64,000 nucleotides of DNA from an uncultured Pseudomonadota bacterium (GTDB lineage Bacteria; Myxococcota_A; UBA796; GCA-2862545), in NCBI GenBank assembly GCA_913061235.1, contig CAJXTB010000003.1, forward strand, positions 1 to 64,000. The letters run 5' to 3'. Under the pieces are notes generated by a model that saw only the letters and a list, made by a program, of their open reading frames with translations, was not told where the DNA came from and did no database searches. Made by a program: the position numbers and the translations under genes. Positions 1 through 7,651 of the stretch are shown in pieces (position 1 is the stretch's first letter; every line of letters starts with the position of its first letter).

Positions 1-216
1 CTTCCTCCGCTAGACGAGCTTCCTCCGCTAGACGAGCTTCATCTGCAAGACGGGCTTCCTCCGCTAGACGAGCTTCCTCCGCTAGACGAGCTTCATCTGC
101 AAGACGGGCTTCCTCCGCTAGACGAGCTTCCTCCGCTAGACGAGCTTCATCTGCAAGACGGGCCTCTTCCGCCAGACGAGCCTGCTCTTCTTGCCGCGCC
201 TCATCCGCCAAACGCT
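1..216. repeat. 18-nt tandem repeat, grouped as a 54-nt higher-order unit
   Basis: Twelve in-frame 18-nt units lie inside the pseudokinase tail. Positions 1-162 are three near-identical 54-nt copies, each made of two cttcctccgctagacgag units and one cttcatctgcaagacggg unit. Positions 163-216 are three diverged units. Each encodes a six-residue (L/Q)A(E/D)EAR-type unit on the minus strand. The array continues past the left edge, so copy number is unknown. Identity among the first nine units suggests recent expansion by slippage or recombination. Confidence 0.95.
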
Positions 217-1303
217 CAGCTTGCTCAACGCCATCCACAGCATCAAGAATGTCGTCAATATCAGCGTCTTCATCCAGATCGGTCCTGGCGCGCAGCGAGT
301 CGATCACATCCCAAACAGCGGTGTTTGCCGCGTTCAAGTCCAACGGCAACGCCTCTCGGGCGGCCTGTAGCCCTGGTGCGTTGGGCCGACGGCCGGCGAT
401 GACGTCAACAATCGCAGCGAGTTGCGCGCGTTCTTCATCATCTGGGTCCGCTAACAAGCCACCATTGCGGTCCTTTGAGAACAGCGTGAAGACTGCTTCG
501 TCGAGGTCGACGCCCGGTAAGCCAGCGATGACGCCTTCGAGCTCTTGGGCGAAATCCAGAGCGGTGTCGTGGCGTTTGCCCGGCGAGACATCCAGCGCCC
601 GCAACAAGACGGCGTCGAGCTCCATGGGTAGCTCTGGCAACCGTTCAGGTCCCTGACCATCAAAGGCTTGGTCCGCGACTTCACCGGCTGTGCCGTCGTA
701 GACCGACAGTCCCGTTCCGAGTTCAACCGCCAGCAATACTAGGGCGTACACATCCGACGACTCGTCCATGTCTTCGCCGTTGAGCTGCTCCGGGGATCGG
801 TACCGGTAGGCGTCCGTCGGGGGCACCGCGGTTTCGTCTGCGTCGTACACATCATGCTCGACCGCAGGAAGACCGTAGCCAAGCAAGACGACAAGACCCT
901 GTTCATCAATGGTGCAGCGCCAAGGCCCAATGTTCCCGTGACCGCGAATACCGTGGGCCCAAGCAGGTTCTACAGCGGTGGCAATGGAGCGCGCGCACAA
1001 AGCGAGCCACTGCATCGCAGCCTTCAATCCAACGCCGTCTCCGCCAGTAGATGCCATCCACTCCGACAGTGTACGAATCTCTGGGGTTCGGTACACCAAC
1101 GCCGAGGCCGTGTGCTCGAGGAGAGGCGCGATGCCGTCTGTCTCGGGGTCCACCAGGTAAGCGTGACGCTTGTCCAACGCCGCAAGCAAGCTGCCAGTGG
1201 ATTGGTAGCGCGCGTGCCAACGCAGCTCCGTGGTGCCAGCACCATGGAGGATGTCGAAGGATGGGCCAAGAATGCGATGCATGGTCCTGCCTGTTTCGGC
1301 CAC
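1..1303 (-). CDS. Ser/Thr protein kinase-like pseudokinase with hexapeptide-repeat tail (3' end beyond window)
   Basis: Reading is open from a GTG at 1303 (AAGGAG 5 bases upstream) to the window edge, 434 codons. An ATG at 1282 is an alternative start. Residues ~1-270 have the order of a kinase C-lobe: catalytic-loop-like HGIRGHGN (117-124), a DFG-position triplet GYG (142-144), an activation segment ending YRYRSPEQLNGE, then SSDVYALVLLAVELGTG (helix F region). The spacing matches HRDxKxxN, but the catalytic Asp is Ile119, the loop Lys is Gly121 and the metal-binding Asp is Gly142. No glycine loop is visible in the short N-lobe. Phosphotransfer is therefore unlikely and a scaffold or sensor role is inferred. 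After an acidic stretch (DLDEDADIDDILDAVD) the protein enters a charged helical tail of LAEEAR/LADEAR units. It is divergent from the methyltransferase at 1376. The kinase-fold call is firm; the function is unknown. Confidence 0.8.
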   Translation of the reverse strand, partial: MAETGRTMHRILGPSFDILHGAGTTELRWHARYQSTGSLLAALDKRHAYLVDPETDGIAPLLEHTASALVYRTPEIRTLSEWMASTGGDGVGLKAAMQWLALCARSIATAVEPAWAHGIRGHGNIGPWRCTIDEQGLVVLLGYGLPAVEHDVYDADETAVPPTDAYRYRSPEQLNGEDMDESSDVYALVLLAVELGTGLSVYDGTAGEVADQAFDGQGPERLPELPMELDAVLLRALDVSPGKRHDTALDFAQELEGVIAGLPGVDLDEAVFTLFSKDRNGGLLADPDDEERAQLAAIVDVIAGRRPNAPGLQAAREALPLDLNAANTAVWDVIDSLRARTDLDEDADIDDILDAVDGVEQAERLADEARQEEQARLAEEARLADEARLAEEARLAEEARLADEARLAEEARLAEEARLADEARLAEEARLAEE

Positions 1304-1375
1304 GCGCTCTCCTTGCTGCTCTGCCGTTACGGGGACAGATGGTAGCACTACACGCACCCCCGCGCGGAGGCCCCA

Positions 1376-2092
1376 GTGTTCGACCCCAAAGGTCCGAGTT
1401 TGGCCGAATTGGCCAAGCAAGCATTCAGCAGTACGAACGATGGCTATGACTTGCTCGCGCCAAAGTTCGACCTGACGCCATTCCGAACTCCTGACGACTT
1501 GCTCGACCAGATCGCGCCGTACCTAGGCGCACCCGGTTCCGCAGCCGACGGGCTCGACCTGTGTACCGGGACAGGCGCCGCCATGCGCATCCTCCATCCA
1601 GTGTGCACAACATCGGCCACCGGCATCGACCGAAGCCAGGGAATGCTCGACGTCGCACGGACCCGCTCGCTTCCAGGTCCGGCCGACCTAAGGTGGGTGC
1701 AGGCCGATGCGATGGATGCCCTACCCGCCGAATCGGTCGACGTCGTCACCTGCTTCGGCGCACACGGGCACATCTTGCGCCCCCAGCAACAGCCGTTCGC
1801 GAACAACATCTTCTCGGCGCTACGCCCCGGCGGTCGCTACGTCTGTCTCACCGCAGACAGGCCCACACCGCTGAACCCCGCATGGTGGCTCGCTCGTAGC
1901 TTCAACGCGGTCATGCATGCACGCAATGCGGTGCGACGGCCGCCATTCATCATGTTCTACCTACTCTTCACTACAGAACGCGCGACTGACGTCCTGACGA
2001 CGGCAGGCTTTGATGTGGCTATCGACCGCGATGTGCTGAGCCGACCCTACCGAAGTCTACACGTCCTCACAGCGACAAAACCACCGAAGTAG
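1376..2092 (+). CDS. Class I SAM-dependent methyltransferase
   Basis: A 238-residue cytoplasmic protein. The GTG start at 1376 follows GGAGG by 5 bases. The Rossmann-type SAM site is visible: motif I LDLCTGTGAA (~61-70), an acidic motif II TGIDRSQGML, motif III-like VQADAMDALP, and the post-motif LRPGGRYV before a C-terminal beta-hairpin. This is the Methyltransf_11/25 class used for small molecules, quinones or lipids. The substrate cannot be told from sequence. A hydrophobic stretch near 180 (FIMFYLLFTT) may form a substrate cap. The gene is divergent from the pseudokinase (72-bp gap) and convergent with the cyclophilin gene (2-bp gap). Confidence 0.85.
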   Translation: MFDPKGPSLAELAKQAFSSTNDGYDLLAPKFDLTPFRTPDDLLDQIAPYLGAPGSAADGLDLCTGTGAAMRILHPVCTTSATGIDRSQGMLDVARTRSLPGPADLRWVQADAMDALPAESVDVVTCFGAHGHILRPQQQPFANNIFSALRPGGRYVCLTADRPTPLNPAWWLARSFNAVMHARNAVRRPPFIMFYLLFTTERATDVLTTAGFDVAIDRDVLSRPYRSLHVLTATKPPK

Positions 2093-2094
2093 CC

Positions 2095-3426
2095 CTACAT
2101 GGACTCGATGGTGATGCCGTTGATTCGGATGGGGACGAGTGGACGGTCGCGGTTGTCCTTGGGGACTGCGCCCATCTCTGCAACGAGTGCCACGGAAGCG
2201 GCGTCACACTGACCAAAGATGGTGTGCTTGCCGTTCAAGTGGCCCGGTGTCCCCTCGGTAATGAACCACTGTGAGCCATTGGTCGAGGGTCCCGAGTTGG
2301 CCATGGCCAAGCGACCGGGCTGGTCGAAGGTAAGTCCAGTGACGACTTCATCACGGAACGTGTAGCCAGGGCCCCCCATGCCGTTGCCAGCGGGGTCTCC
2401 GCCTTGGATCATGAACCCTGGAATCACCCGATGAAAGATGGTGCCCGGGTAGAGCGGCCTCGTGCGAACCGTGTTCTCACCTGGATCAATCCAAGGTATC
2501 GTTCCCTTCGAGAGCGCATTGAAGTTCGCTACGGTGATGGGTGCGTCCTTCTCGAACAGCTCGCAGCGCAGCTCACCCATAGACGTGTCAATGACGGCTG
2601 TCAGGGTCTGGTTCGGAGTGGCCGAGAACATGGCGTAGTAAGTGATGAGCGGGTTGTCGCTCGTCGCAATGCGCCCGTCGTCTCCAAGGGGCTCCTCGGC
2701 CTCAGACGCCATCACGAGCGCCTTGTCGAGCTGCCCTGCTGCCAGGTAGCCGTCGTACAAGTACGTGTCAGGAACGATTCCCGCTGCAACCGCGGCTTCT
2801 AGATGCCCAAGTGCGGCGTCATCGTTGCCGAGCTGAGTCTCGATTTGGTACAGCGACAATCGGGTGGCGCCGTGGTCCGGGAAACGAGCGGCCACGTCTT
2901 CCAAGGCTGCCTTAAACGCCTCGGGTTCTTCTGCGCGCGTCAGAGCATTAAGAAAGCCAGCTTCAGGCTGATCCGGAGCGAGCTCCCATGCAAGCGCCGA
3001 GCGTTCCTGAGCCTCTTCAACGTCGCCGGCCTGCGCAGAGACCAGAGCGCCGGTCATGAGCGCACACCAATCATTCGGGGCTTCGTGGAGCACCAGGTCA
3101 TAGCGTGTATCGGCTACTTCCAAGTTCCCAACAACCATACTTGTGACACCGCGCAACGCTTCGAGTCCGGCATGCTCACTCGCGTTGGCCAGGCCACCCG
3201 CTGCACGTCCGACGTCACGTTCCTGAAGAGCGGTGACCGCTGCCCACCACGCCTCGCGGTCTTCGCCCTTGAGACGCCCCGCTTCGCGCACGGGAGACAG
3301 ACACAAGGACACGCCACCCGGCGGGCCTTGAACGAAGGTCGGTTCAGGTTCTGGAGACGCCGAAGACACAGAACCACCCTTTGGGCAGCCGGTCAGGGCA
3401 AGAGCAAGAAGTAGAGAAAGTCGCAT
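2095..3426 (-). CDS. Lipoprotein: TPR region plus cyclophilin-type peptidyl-prolyl isomerase
   Basis: A 443-residue protein starting at ATG 3426, which gives a lipoprotein signal (MRLSLLLALALTGC). Residues ~60-260 are Ala-rich TPR-like helical repeats (e.g. ALTRAEEPEAFKAALEDVA). The C-terminal ~165 residues are a cyclophilin domain: TSMGELRCELF, FHRVIPGFMIQGGDP with the catalytic Arg, MANSGPSTNGSQWFIT and HLNGKHTIFG. Two usual aromatic positions differ (GSQWF for GSQFF; HLNGKH for WLDGKH), so peptide specificity may be changed while the catalytic Arg is kept. By family it catalyses proline isomerisation during folding, here probably periplasm-facing and membrane-anchored. It lies downstream of glnS on the same strand after a 162-bp gap. 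Confidence 0.88.
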   Translation of the reverse strand: MRLSLLLALALTGCPKGGSVSSASPEPEPTFVQGPPGGVSLCLSPVREAGRLKGEDREAWWAAVTALQERDVGRAAGGLANASEHAGLEALRGVTSMVVGNLEVADTRYDLVLHEAPNDWCALMTGALVSAQAGDVEEAQERSALAWELAPDQPEAGFLNALTRAEEPEAFKAALEDVAARFPDHGATRLSLYQIETQLGNDDAALGHLEAAVAAGIVPDTYLYDGYLAAGQLDKALVMASEAEEPLGDDGRIATSDNPLITYYAMFSATPNQTLTAVIDTSMGELRCELFEKDAPITVANFNALSKGTIPWIDPGENTVRTRPLYPGTIFHRVIPGFMIQGGDPAGNGMGGPGYTFRDEVVTGLTFDQPGRLAMANSGPSTNGSQWFITEGTPGHLNGKHTIFGQCDAASVALVAEMGAVPKDNRDRPLVPIRINGITIESM

Positions 3427-3588
3427 GGGCGCTCGTTTAACCAACATCGCTGGCCGTGCCCGGTTGGAGGGGGCCGATGCGCAGAGTTTCTCGCTGAAGT
3501 CACGTTCCGCCCCTGTCCGACGGAGCTGTGAGCGTTGCCCCCGCTTGCCAACTACCGGTGTTGTTCGACGCAACCCCGGGCTCTTGGC

Positions 3589-5883
3589 CTACTTATTGTC
3601 GCTTGCTTTCGACTCGTTGAGGATCTGGACCATTTGGTCCTGCCACGTACCGAGCGCCGCCTCAACGGCCTGCTTTGCCGCCTTGCCGTCTGCCTTGCCA
3701 CCGGTGGCCTTCATCACCTTGCCCACAAAGAAGCCCATCATGCGGCCATTGCCGTCACGGAACTTCTGGGCCTCTTCGGGATGGTCGGCGACCGCCTTGG
3801 TGGCAATCGCAAGCAGCTCTCCGCTGTCGGACACCACGGTGAGACCATCTCGCTTTGCAATCGCGACGGGATCACCGCCAGTCAGCACCTCAGCGAGCAC
3901 CTTACGGGCGAGCTTGGTCGTCAGCTTGCCAGAATCGACCATGGCCAACAGTGCGGCAATGCCAGGTGCGACGTCGAGTTTCACCGCCTGTTCCGCAGCG
4001 GGGATGACCTCGTTCACTAAAAACTTCGCGACCGACTCTGGCTGGGCGTGCTTGGCCACAACCGCCACAAACACGGCATCATGGGCAGGGTCATCGGTCA
4101 ACACACGGGCGGTGTCTTCATCAATGCCCAGATCGCGCAGCGCCTTGGCACGCTTCGGATGCAGCGGGTCTGGCTTGTCTCCGACCTTGCCCGGTGCATT
4201 CGCAGCTTTCCGAGCCTGGACAAGCGTCTCTTGCTTCTTCCAGCTGTCTTTGAGCGACACGACCTGGTTGAACACGGGCTTTCCGGGCTCGGAGTCCTGA
4301 ACGTCCGCAAAGAAGTAGCCGGCCCGAATGAACTGCCAGTGGCTGCCACCCTCTGCAAAAGAGAGAGCCGGCTCAATGCGAGCGGTGAGTGTCTTCAGGG
4401 ACGCAGGGTTGAGGTCGAGCAAGAAGTCTTGTTCAAGCCCCGGTGCGGCGGCCGCGAACAACCGGTCGTATACGCGCACGGTCGCTTCCATAGATGTGTC
4501 ACGAGCAACCCAGTGAATCGAGCCGCTGACCTTGCTCCTGGCATCTCCGCCGCGAGTCTTTGGGTCATGAGAGACACGGACTTGAGTGACGTTACCGTCT
4601 GCGTCGACCTCATGGCCTGTGTAGGTGACGACGTAGCCGTTGAGCAATCGAACCGAGCGGCCCGGGGCCAAGCGCTTGAAGCCCTTTGCTGGCTTGACCT
4701 TGAAGTCGGCGCGCTCAATAAACAGGTTCTTTGCGAAGGGAATCGGACGTTCCCCTTCCAGACCGAACTCGCTCGGCCACAGCGGAGCATCAATCCAGTC
4801 GACGTCAGCGTCCCAGTTCTCTACGACCATGGGCAGTGGGTCGAGTACAGCCATGACCCGAGGCGCCTCAGCGTCCAAATCTTCGCGGATGATCTGGTCG
4901 AACAGAGCAGGATCTAGCGTGGAATTCGCCCGCGCTACACCTACACGGTCACACAGCTCACGCACTGCTTCCGGCCGAACCCCCCGGCGACGAAGCCCGG
5001 CGAGTGTGGGCATGCGCGGGTCGTCCCAGCCGGACACGTGTCCTTCGAGGACCAACTGCTTGAGCTTGCGCTTGCTTGTGACGGTGTGGGTCAGTGCCAG
5101 GCGAGCAAACTCGATCTGCTGTGGAGCTGGATCAGCGCCCGTGTCGACGTGTTGGACGTACCAGTCGTACAGCTCACGGTTGTTCTCGAACTCGAGCGTA
5201 CACAAGCTGTAGGTGATGCCTTCAAGGGCATCCGACAGGCAGTGGGCGTAGTCGTAGAACGGGTAGATGCCCCAGGCATCGCCTGTACGATAGTGGGACT
5301 GCTTCTTGATGCGGTACATCAGGGGGTCGCGCATCTTCATGTTGTTGGACGTCAGGTCGATCTTGGCGCGAAGCACCATGGCGCCGTCATCGAACTCGCC
5401 AGCACGCATCCGGCGGAAGCGGTCTAGGCTGTCAGCCGGTGAACGGTCCCGGAACGGTGTGGGGGTGCCCGCTTCAGTGACGGTTCCACGGTGGGCGCGA
5501 ATCTGCTCCTCGGAGCTCTCGTCCACATAGGCCAAGCCGCGCTCAATGAGGGACTCTGCCCACACATACAGCTGCTCGTAGTAGTCGGATGCGTAGTACT
5601 TGTGGTCGCCCCAGTCGAAGCCCAACCAACGAACATCATTGGCCAGCGCCTGCGCAAACTCTTCAGACTCCCCTTCGGGGTTCGTGTCGTCAAAGCGCAA
5701 GTGGCAGCGACCGCCGTAGCTAGCCGCCAACCCAAAATTCAGGCAGATAGACTTGGCGTGACCAATGTGTGGCCAGCCGTTCGGCTCTGGCGGGAAGCGG
5801 GTGACCACCTGTTGGACCCGACCATCCGCAAGCTCCGAATCAATGCGCGTACGAATGAAATTGCTGCCGGTATCGGATGCCAC
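3589..5883 (-). CDS. glnS: Glutaminyl-tRNA synthetase with C-terminal GatB/YqeY-like domain
   Basis: A 764-residue enzyme charging tRNA-Gln with glutamine. The GTG start at 5883 has GGGAGG 4-5 bases upstream. Class I signatures are present: PPEPNGWPHIGHAKS (HIGH at 39-42) and a KMSKS-type VTSKRKL near residue 270. The catalytic and anticodon-binding regions run to ~560. From ~580 to the end there is a helical GatB/YqeY-type domain ending GFFVGKVMKATGGKAD, which typifies the GatB tail that grips the tRNA elbow. E. coli GlnRS (~554 aa) lacks it; Deinococcus and some other bacteria have such a tail. It follows the Cys/Asp-repeat lipoprotein gene by 46 bp on the same strand. Confidence 0.96.
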   Translation of the reverse strand: MASDTGSNFIRTRIDSELADGRVQQVVTRFPPEPNGWPHIGHAKSICLNFGLAASYGGRCHLRFDDTNPEGESEEFAQALANDVRWLGFDWGDHKYYASDYYEQLYVWAESLIERGLAYVDESSEEQIRAHRGTVTEAGTPTPFRDRSPADSLDRFRRMRAGEFDDGAMVLRAKIDLTSNNMKMRDPLMYRIKKQSHYRTGDAWGIYPFYDYAHCLSDALEGITYSLCTLEFENNRELYDWYVQHVDTGADPAPQQIEFARLALTHTVTSKRKLKQLVLEGHVSGWDDPRMPTLAGLRRRGVRPEAVRELCDRVGVARANSTLDPALFDQIIREDLDAEAPRVMAVLDPLPMVVENWDADVDWIDAPLWPSEFGLEGERPIPFAKNLFIERADFKVKPAKGFKRLAPGRSVRLLNGYVVTYTGHEVDADGNVTQVRVSHDPKTRGGDARSKVSGSIHWVARDTSMEATVRVYDRLFAAAAPGLEQDFLLDLNPASLKTLTARIEPALSFAEGGSHWQFIRAGYFFADVQDSEPGKPVFNQVVSLKDSWKKQETLVQARKAANAPGKVGDKPDPLHPKRAKALRDLGIDEDTARVLTDDPAHDAVFVAVVAKHAQPESVAKFLVNEVIPAAEQAVKLDVAPGIAALLAMVDSGKLTTKLARKVLAEVLTGGDPVAIAKRDGLTVVSDSGELLAIATKAVADHPEEAQKFRDGNGRMMGFFVGKVMKATGGKADGKAAKQAVEAALGTWQDQMVQILNESKASDNK

Positions 5884-5929
5884 GGTGCCTCCCTAGGGGT
5901 TGGTGCCGGGGCATATCGCACCGCGGTGC

Positions 5930-7006
5930 CTAGGGCTCCACCGTCACATCATCACCAAAGACGTTGTCGCCGTACACTGACGAGGTCACCGTGTAGCGCG
6001 CAAAACTGCGGTAGCAGCTCTCTCGGAAGGTCGTTGTGTCGACGGGCGATGCCGTGTTGCTTCTCGTCATGGGTGCGGCGAAAGCGTAGCGACGAACGGC
6101 GCCTGCATCCAGCCGACTGCCATTGCGCGACAGCGTAGCCGGCAACCAAGAGGTACCGGCCAAACGGCATCGAGCGGCGTCTTCAATCACCAGACCGGTA
6201 CGAGCGCCGGGAGTCAGCGTGCCGTCATCCCCTTCTGCCGTCATCTGGGTGAACGAGAAGTTGCAGGTCTCTGTGGCGGAGCCGACCTGGACACGCGCAA
6301 TGCCCATGACGCCGGAGAGAACAGCTTCGGAAGCGTTGCTGCGCAGGACCAGACCGGCAGCTGGACCACCGTCATCGGTGAACTCACTGCATGGCGTGTC
6401 GACCGTGGTGCTGCCCACGTACGACGTGTAGCTGCCTGACGTTCCGATAGTAGTGGTTCGAGAAATGTCCTTGATGACCATGCTGCCGTCTACGATCTGC
6501 GTGATCACGCCATCTGGGTGGCACGGCAGGCCCCAACAGTCATCATCCGCACAGTCGATAAGGCCGTCGTCGTCGTCATCGGTACCGTCGTCACAGAGCA
6601 GCTCGGAACACTCCACAGCGTCCGTACAGTCTGCGTCTTCGCAGTCCACGAGCCCGTCGCCGTCGTTGTCGCGACCATCGTCACACGCTTCGGGGCAGTC
6701 GCCGTCGCAGTCACTGTCTTCGCAGTCGGTCAGGCCGTCGCCGTCGTCATCTGCCCCATTGGTACATTCAGACTCGATGCACAGCGCTTCACCGTCGCAG
6801 TCGTCGTCCGCGCAATCCACCAGGCCATCGCCGTCTTCGTCGATGTCTCCCGAGCAGATTTCTTCGTCGGAACACCGACAAAATGCCTCTTGGCAATCAA
6901 TGAGGTTGTCGCCGTCATCGTCGATACCATTGCCGCAAATCTCGACACCTTCACCGAAGCATCCACTGACCGATAGGGCAAGAAACGCCACCCACTTGAA
7001 CTTCAT
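5930..7006 (-). CDS. Lipoprotein with five MopE-like Cys/Asp repeats
   Basis: A 358-residue protein. ATG 7006 with GGGAG upstream gives a signal peptide with lipobox SVSGC (Cys16). Residues ~22-165 hold five tandem units of the form xxC(x)nGxDxDGDGLxDCxDxDC, each with three cysteines and an acidic DxDGDG calcium-loop-like core. These resemble the Cys/Asp repeats of MopE and of many myxobacterial surface proteins. The rest (~165-358) is a Ser/Thr/Gly-rich beta domain with no recognised family. Calcium binding and disulfide cross-linking are inferred from residue pattern; no enzymatic motif is seen. Probably outer-membrane or surface located. Confidence 0.82.
   Translation of the reverse strand: MKFKWVAFLALSVSGCFGEGVEICGNGIDDDGDNLIDCQEAFCRCSDEEICSGDIDEDGDGLVDCADDDCDGEALCIESECTNGADDDGDGLTDCEDSDCDGDCPEACDDGRDNDGDGLVDCEDADCTDAVECSELLCDDGTDDDDDGLIDCADDDCWGLPCHPDGVITQIVDGSMVIKDISRTTTIGTSGSYTSYVGSTTVDTPCSEFTDDGGPAAGLVLRSNASEAVLSGVMGIARVQVGSATETCNFSFTQMTAEGDDGTLTPGARTGLVIEDAARCRLAGTSWLPATLSRNGSRLDAGAVRRYAFAAPMTRSNTASPVDTTTFRESCYRSFARYTVTSSVYGDNVFGDDVTVEP
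6526..6943 (-). repeat. Coding tandem repeat region (Cys/Asp units)
   Basis: Five imperfect units of roughly 70-90 nt encode the Cys/Asp motifs of the lipoprotein. Phrases such as gtcatcgccgtc and gcagtc/gcaatc recur on the plus strand. Unit lengths vary, so the array looks old rather than freshly expanded. Confidence 0.75.
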
Positions 7007-7066
7007 CTGTTCTCCCTGTGTCCGCGTGCAGACCTGTCGCATTCCCCTTGGTAGCATTGTTGGACT

Positions 7067-7651
7067 ATGGCGTCTGGTTTGACTGGTATTGGAATCGTTG
7101 TTGCGGTCGCCGCTGGGGTCATGCTGGCTCGCTCCGGTGTGAATGCGTGGATGCGTGCGCGTGCACGTGCGCAGTGGAAGTCGGTCTGTTCAGCGGTCGG
7201 GTTGACCCTTGAATCCACAGATGCCCCGTTTCCTCGCGCACAGGGCAACGTTCAAGACCATGCCATTGAGCTGTGGGTCGACGAGCTGCGAACCTTCGGG
7301 CTGGACCGCCAGTTCGTGCGTATACGGGTCGCAGTGTCTGACGTGCCAGAGCTGTTCGTTCGAACGCGACGCACCGAGTTCGAGCCGTCTACTTGGCGCG
7401 AAGTCCTCACTGGCGACCTCTCTTTTGACGACGTCATGCGCGTCAGCGCCCCAGAGCCAAAGACGGCACGGGCTTGGCTGAACCCCACCCGACGCTCCGC
7501 CCTGATCAGCCTGTCCGAGACCGTCACAAACTGGTCTATCGGTGACGGCGTCATTGGGGTGTCGTCAGAAGGGCTCTCCGCGGATGTCTCCACCTGGCAG
7601 GCCCAGCTCAACGCACTCACTGGCACCGCAACGACTCTGGAGGCAGGGTGA
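7067..7651 (+). CDS. Hypothetical protein with N-terminal membrane anchor
   Basis: A 194-residue protein of no family I recognise. Residues 5-22 (LTGIGIVVAVAAGVMLA) form one transmembrane segment, followed by a basic patch (WMRARARAQWK) that fits the positive-inside rule, so the remaining ~160 residues should be cytoplasmic. This part is mixed alpha/beta with no Cys or His clusters. The stop overlaps the GTG start of the histidine kinase (GTGA), implying translational coupling and perhaps a shared process. It is divergent from the Cys/Asp lipoprotein across a 60-bp promoter-sized gap. Confidence 0.75.
   Translation: MASGLTGIGIVVAVAAGVMLARSGVNAWMRARARAQWKSVCSAVGLTLESTDAPFPRAQGNVQDHAIELWVDELRTFGLDRQFVRIRVAVSDVPELFVRTRRTEFEPSTWREVLTGDLSFDDVMRVSAPEPKTARAWLNPTRRSALISLSETVTNWSIGDGVIGVSSEGLSADVSTWQAQLNALTGTATTLEAG

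Noticed and set aside
1-216. CRISPR-like short tandem repeats
   Set aside because: Units are contiguous 18-mers without spacers and are in frame within a coding tail, so this is a protein-coding repeat.
249-1345. Several plus- and minus-strand frames over the pseudokinase gene (e.g. 854-1345 plus, 906-1424 minus)
   Set aside because: They are out-of-frame reflections of the GC-rich pseudokinase gene: no ribosome sites, Arg/Pro/Ser-rich translations and no motifs, whereas the minus frame from 1303 gives ordered kinase motifs.
4048-4917. 289-codon plus-strand frame antisense to glnS
   Set aside because: Mirror of the synthetase codons; no start context or domain.
6453-7082. 209-codon Ser-rich plus-strand frame over the Cys/Asp lipoprotein
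   Set aside because: Ser/Pro/Gln repeats are the antisense reading of the Asp/Gly repeat codons.
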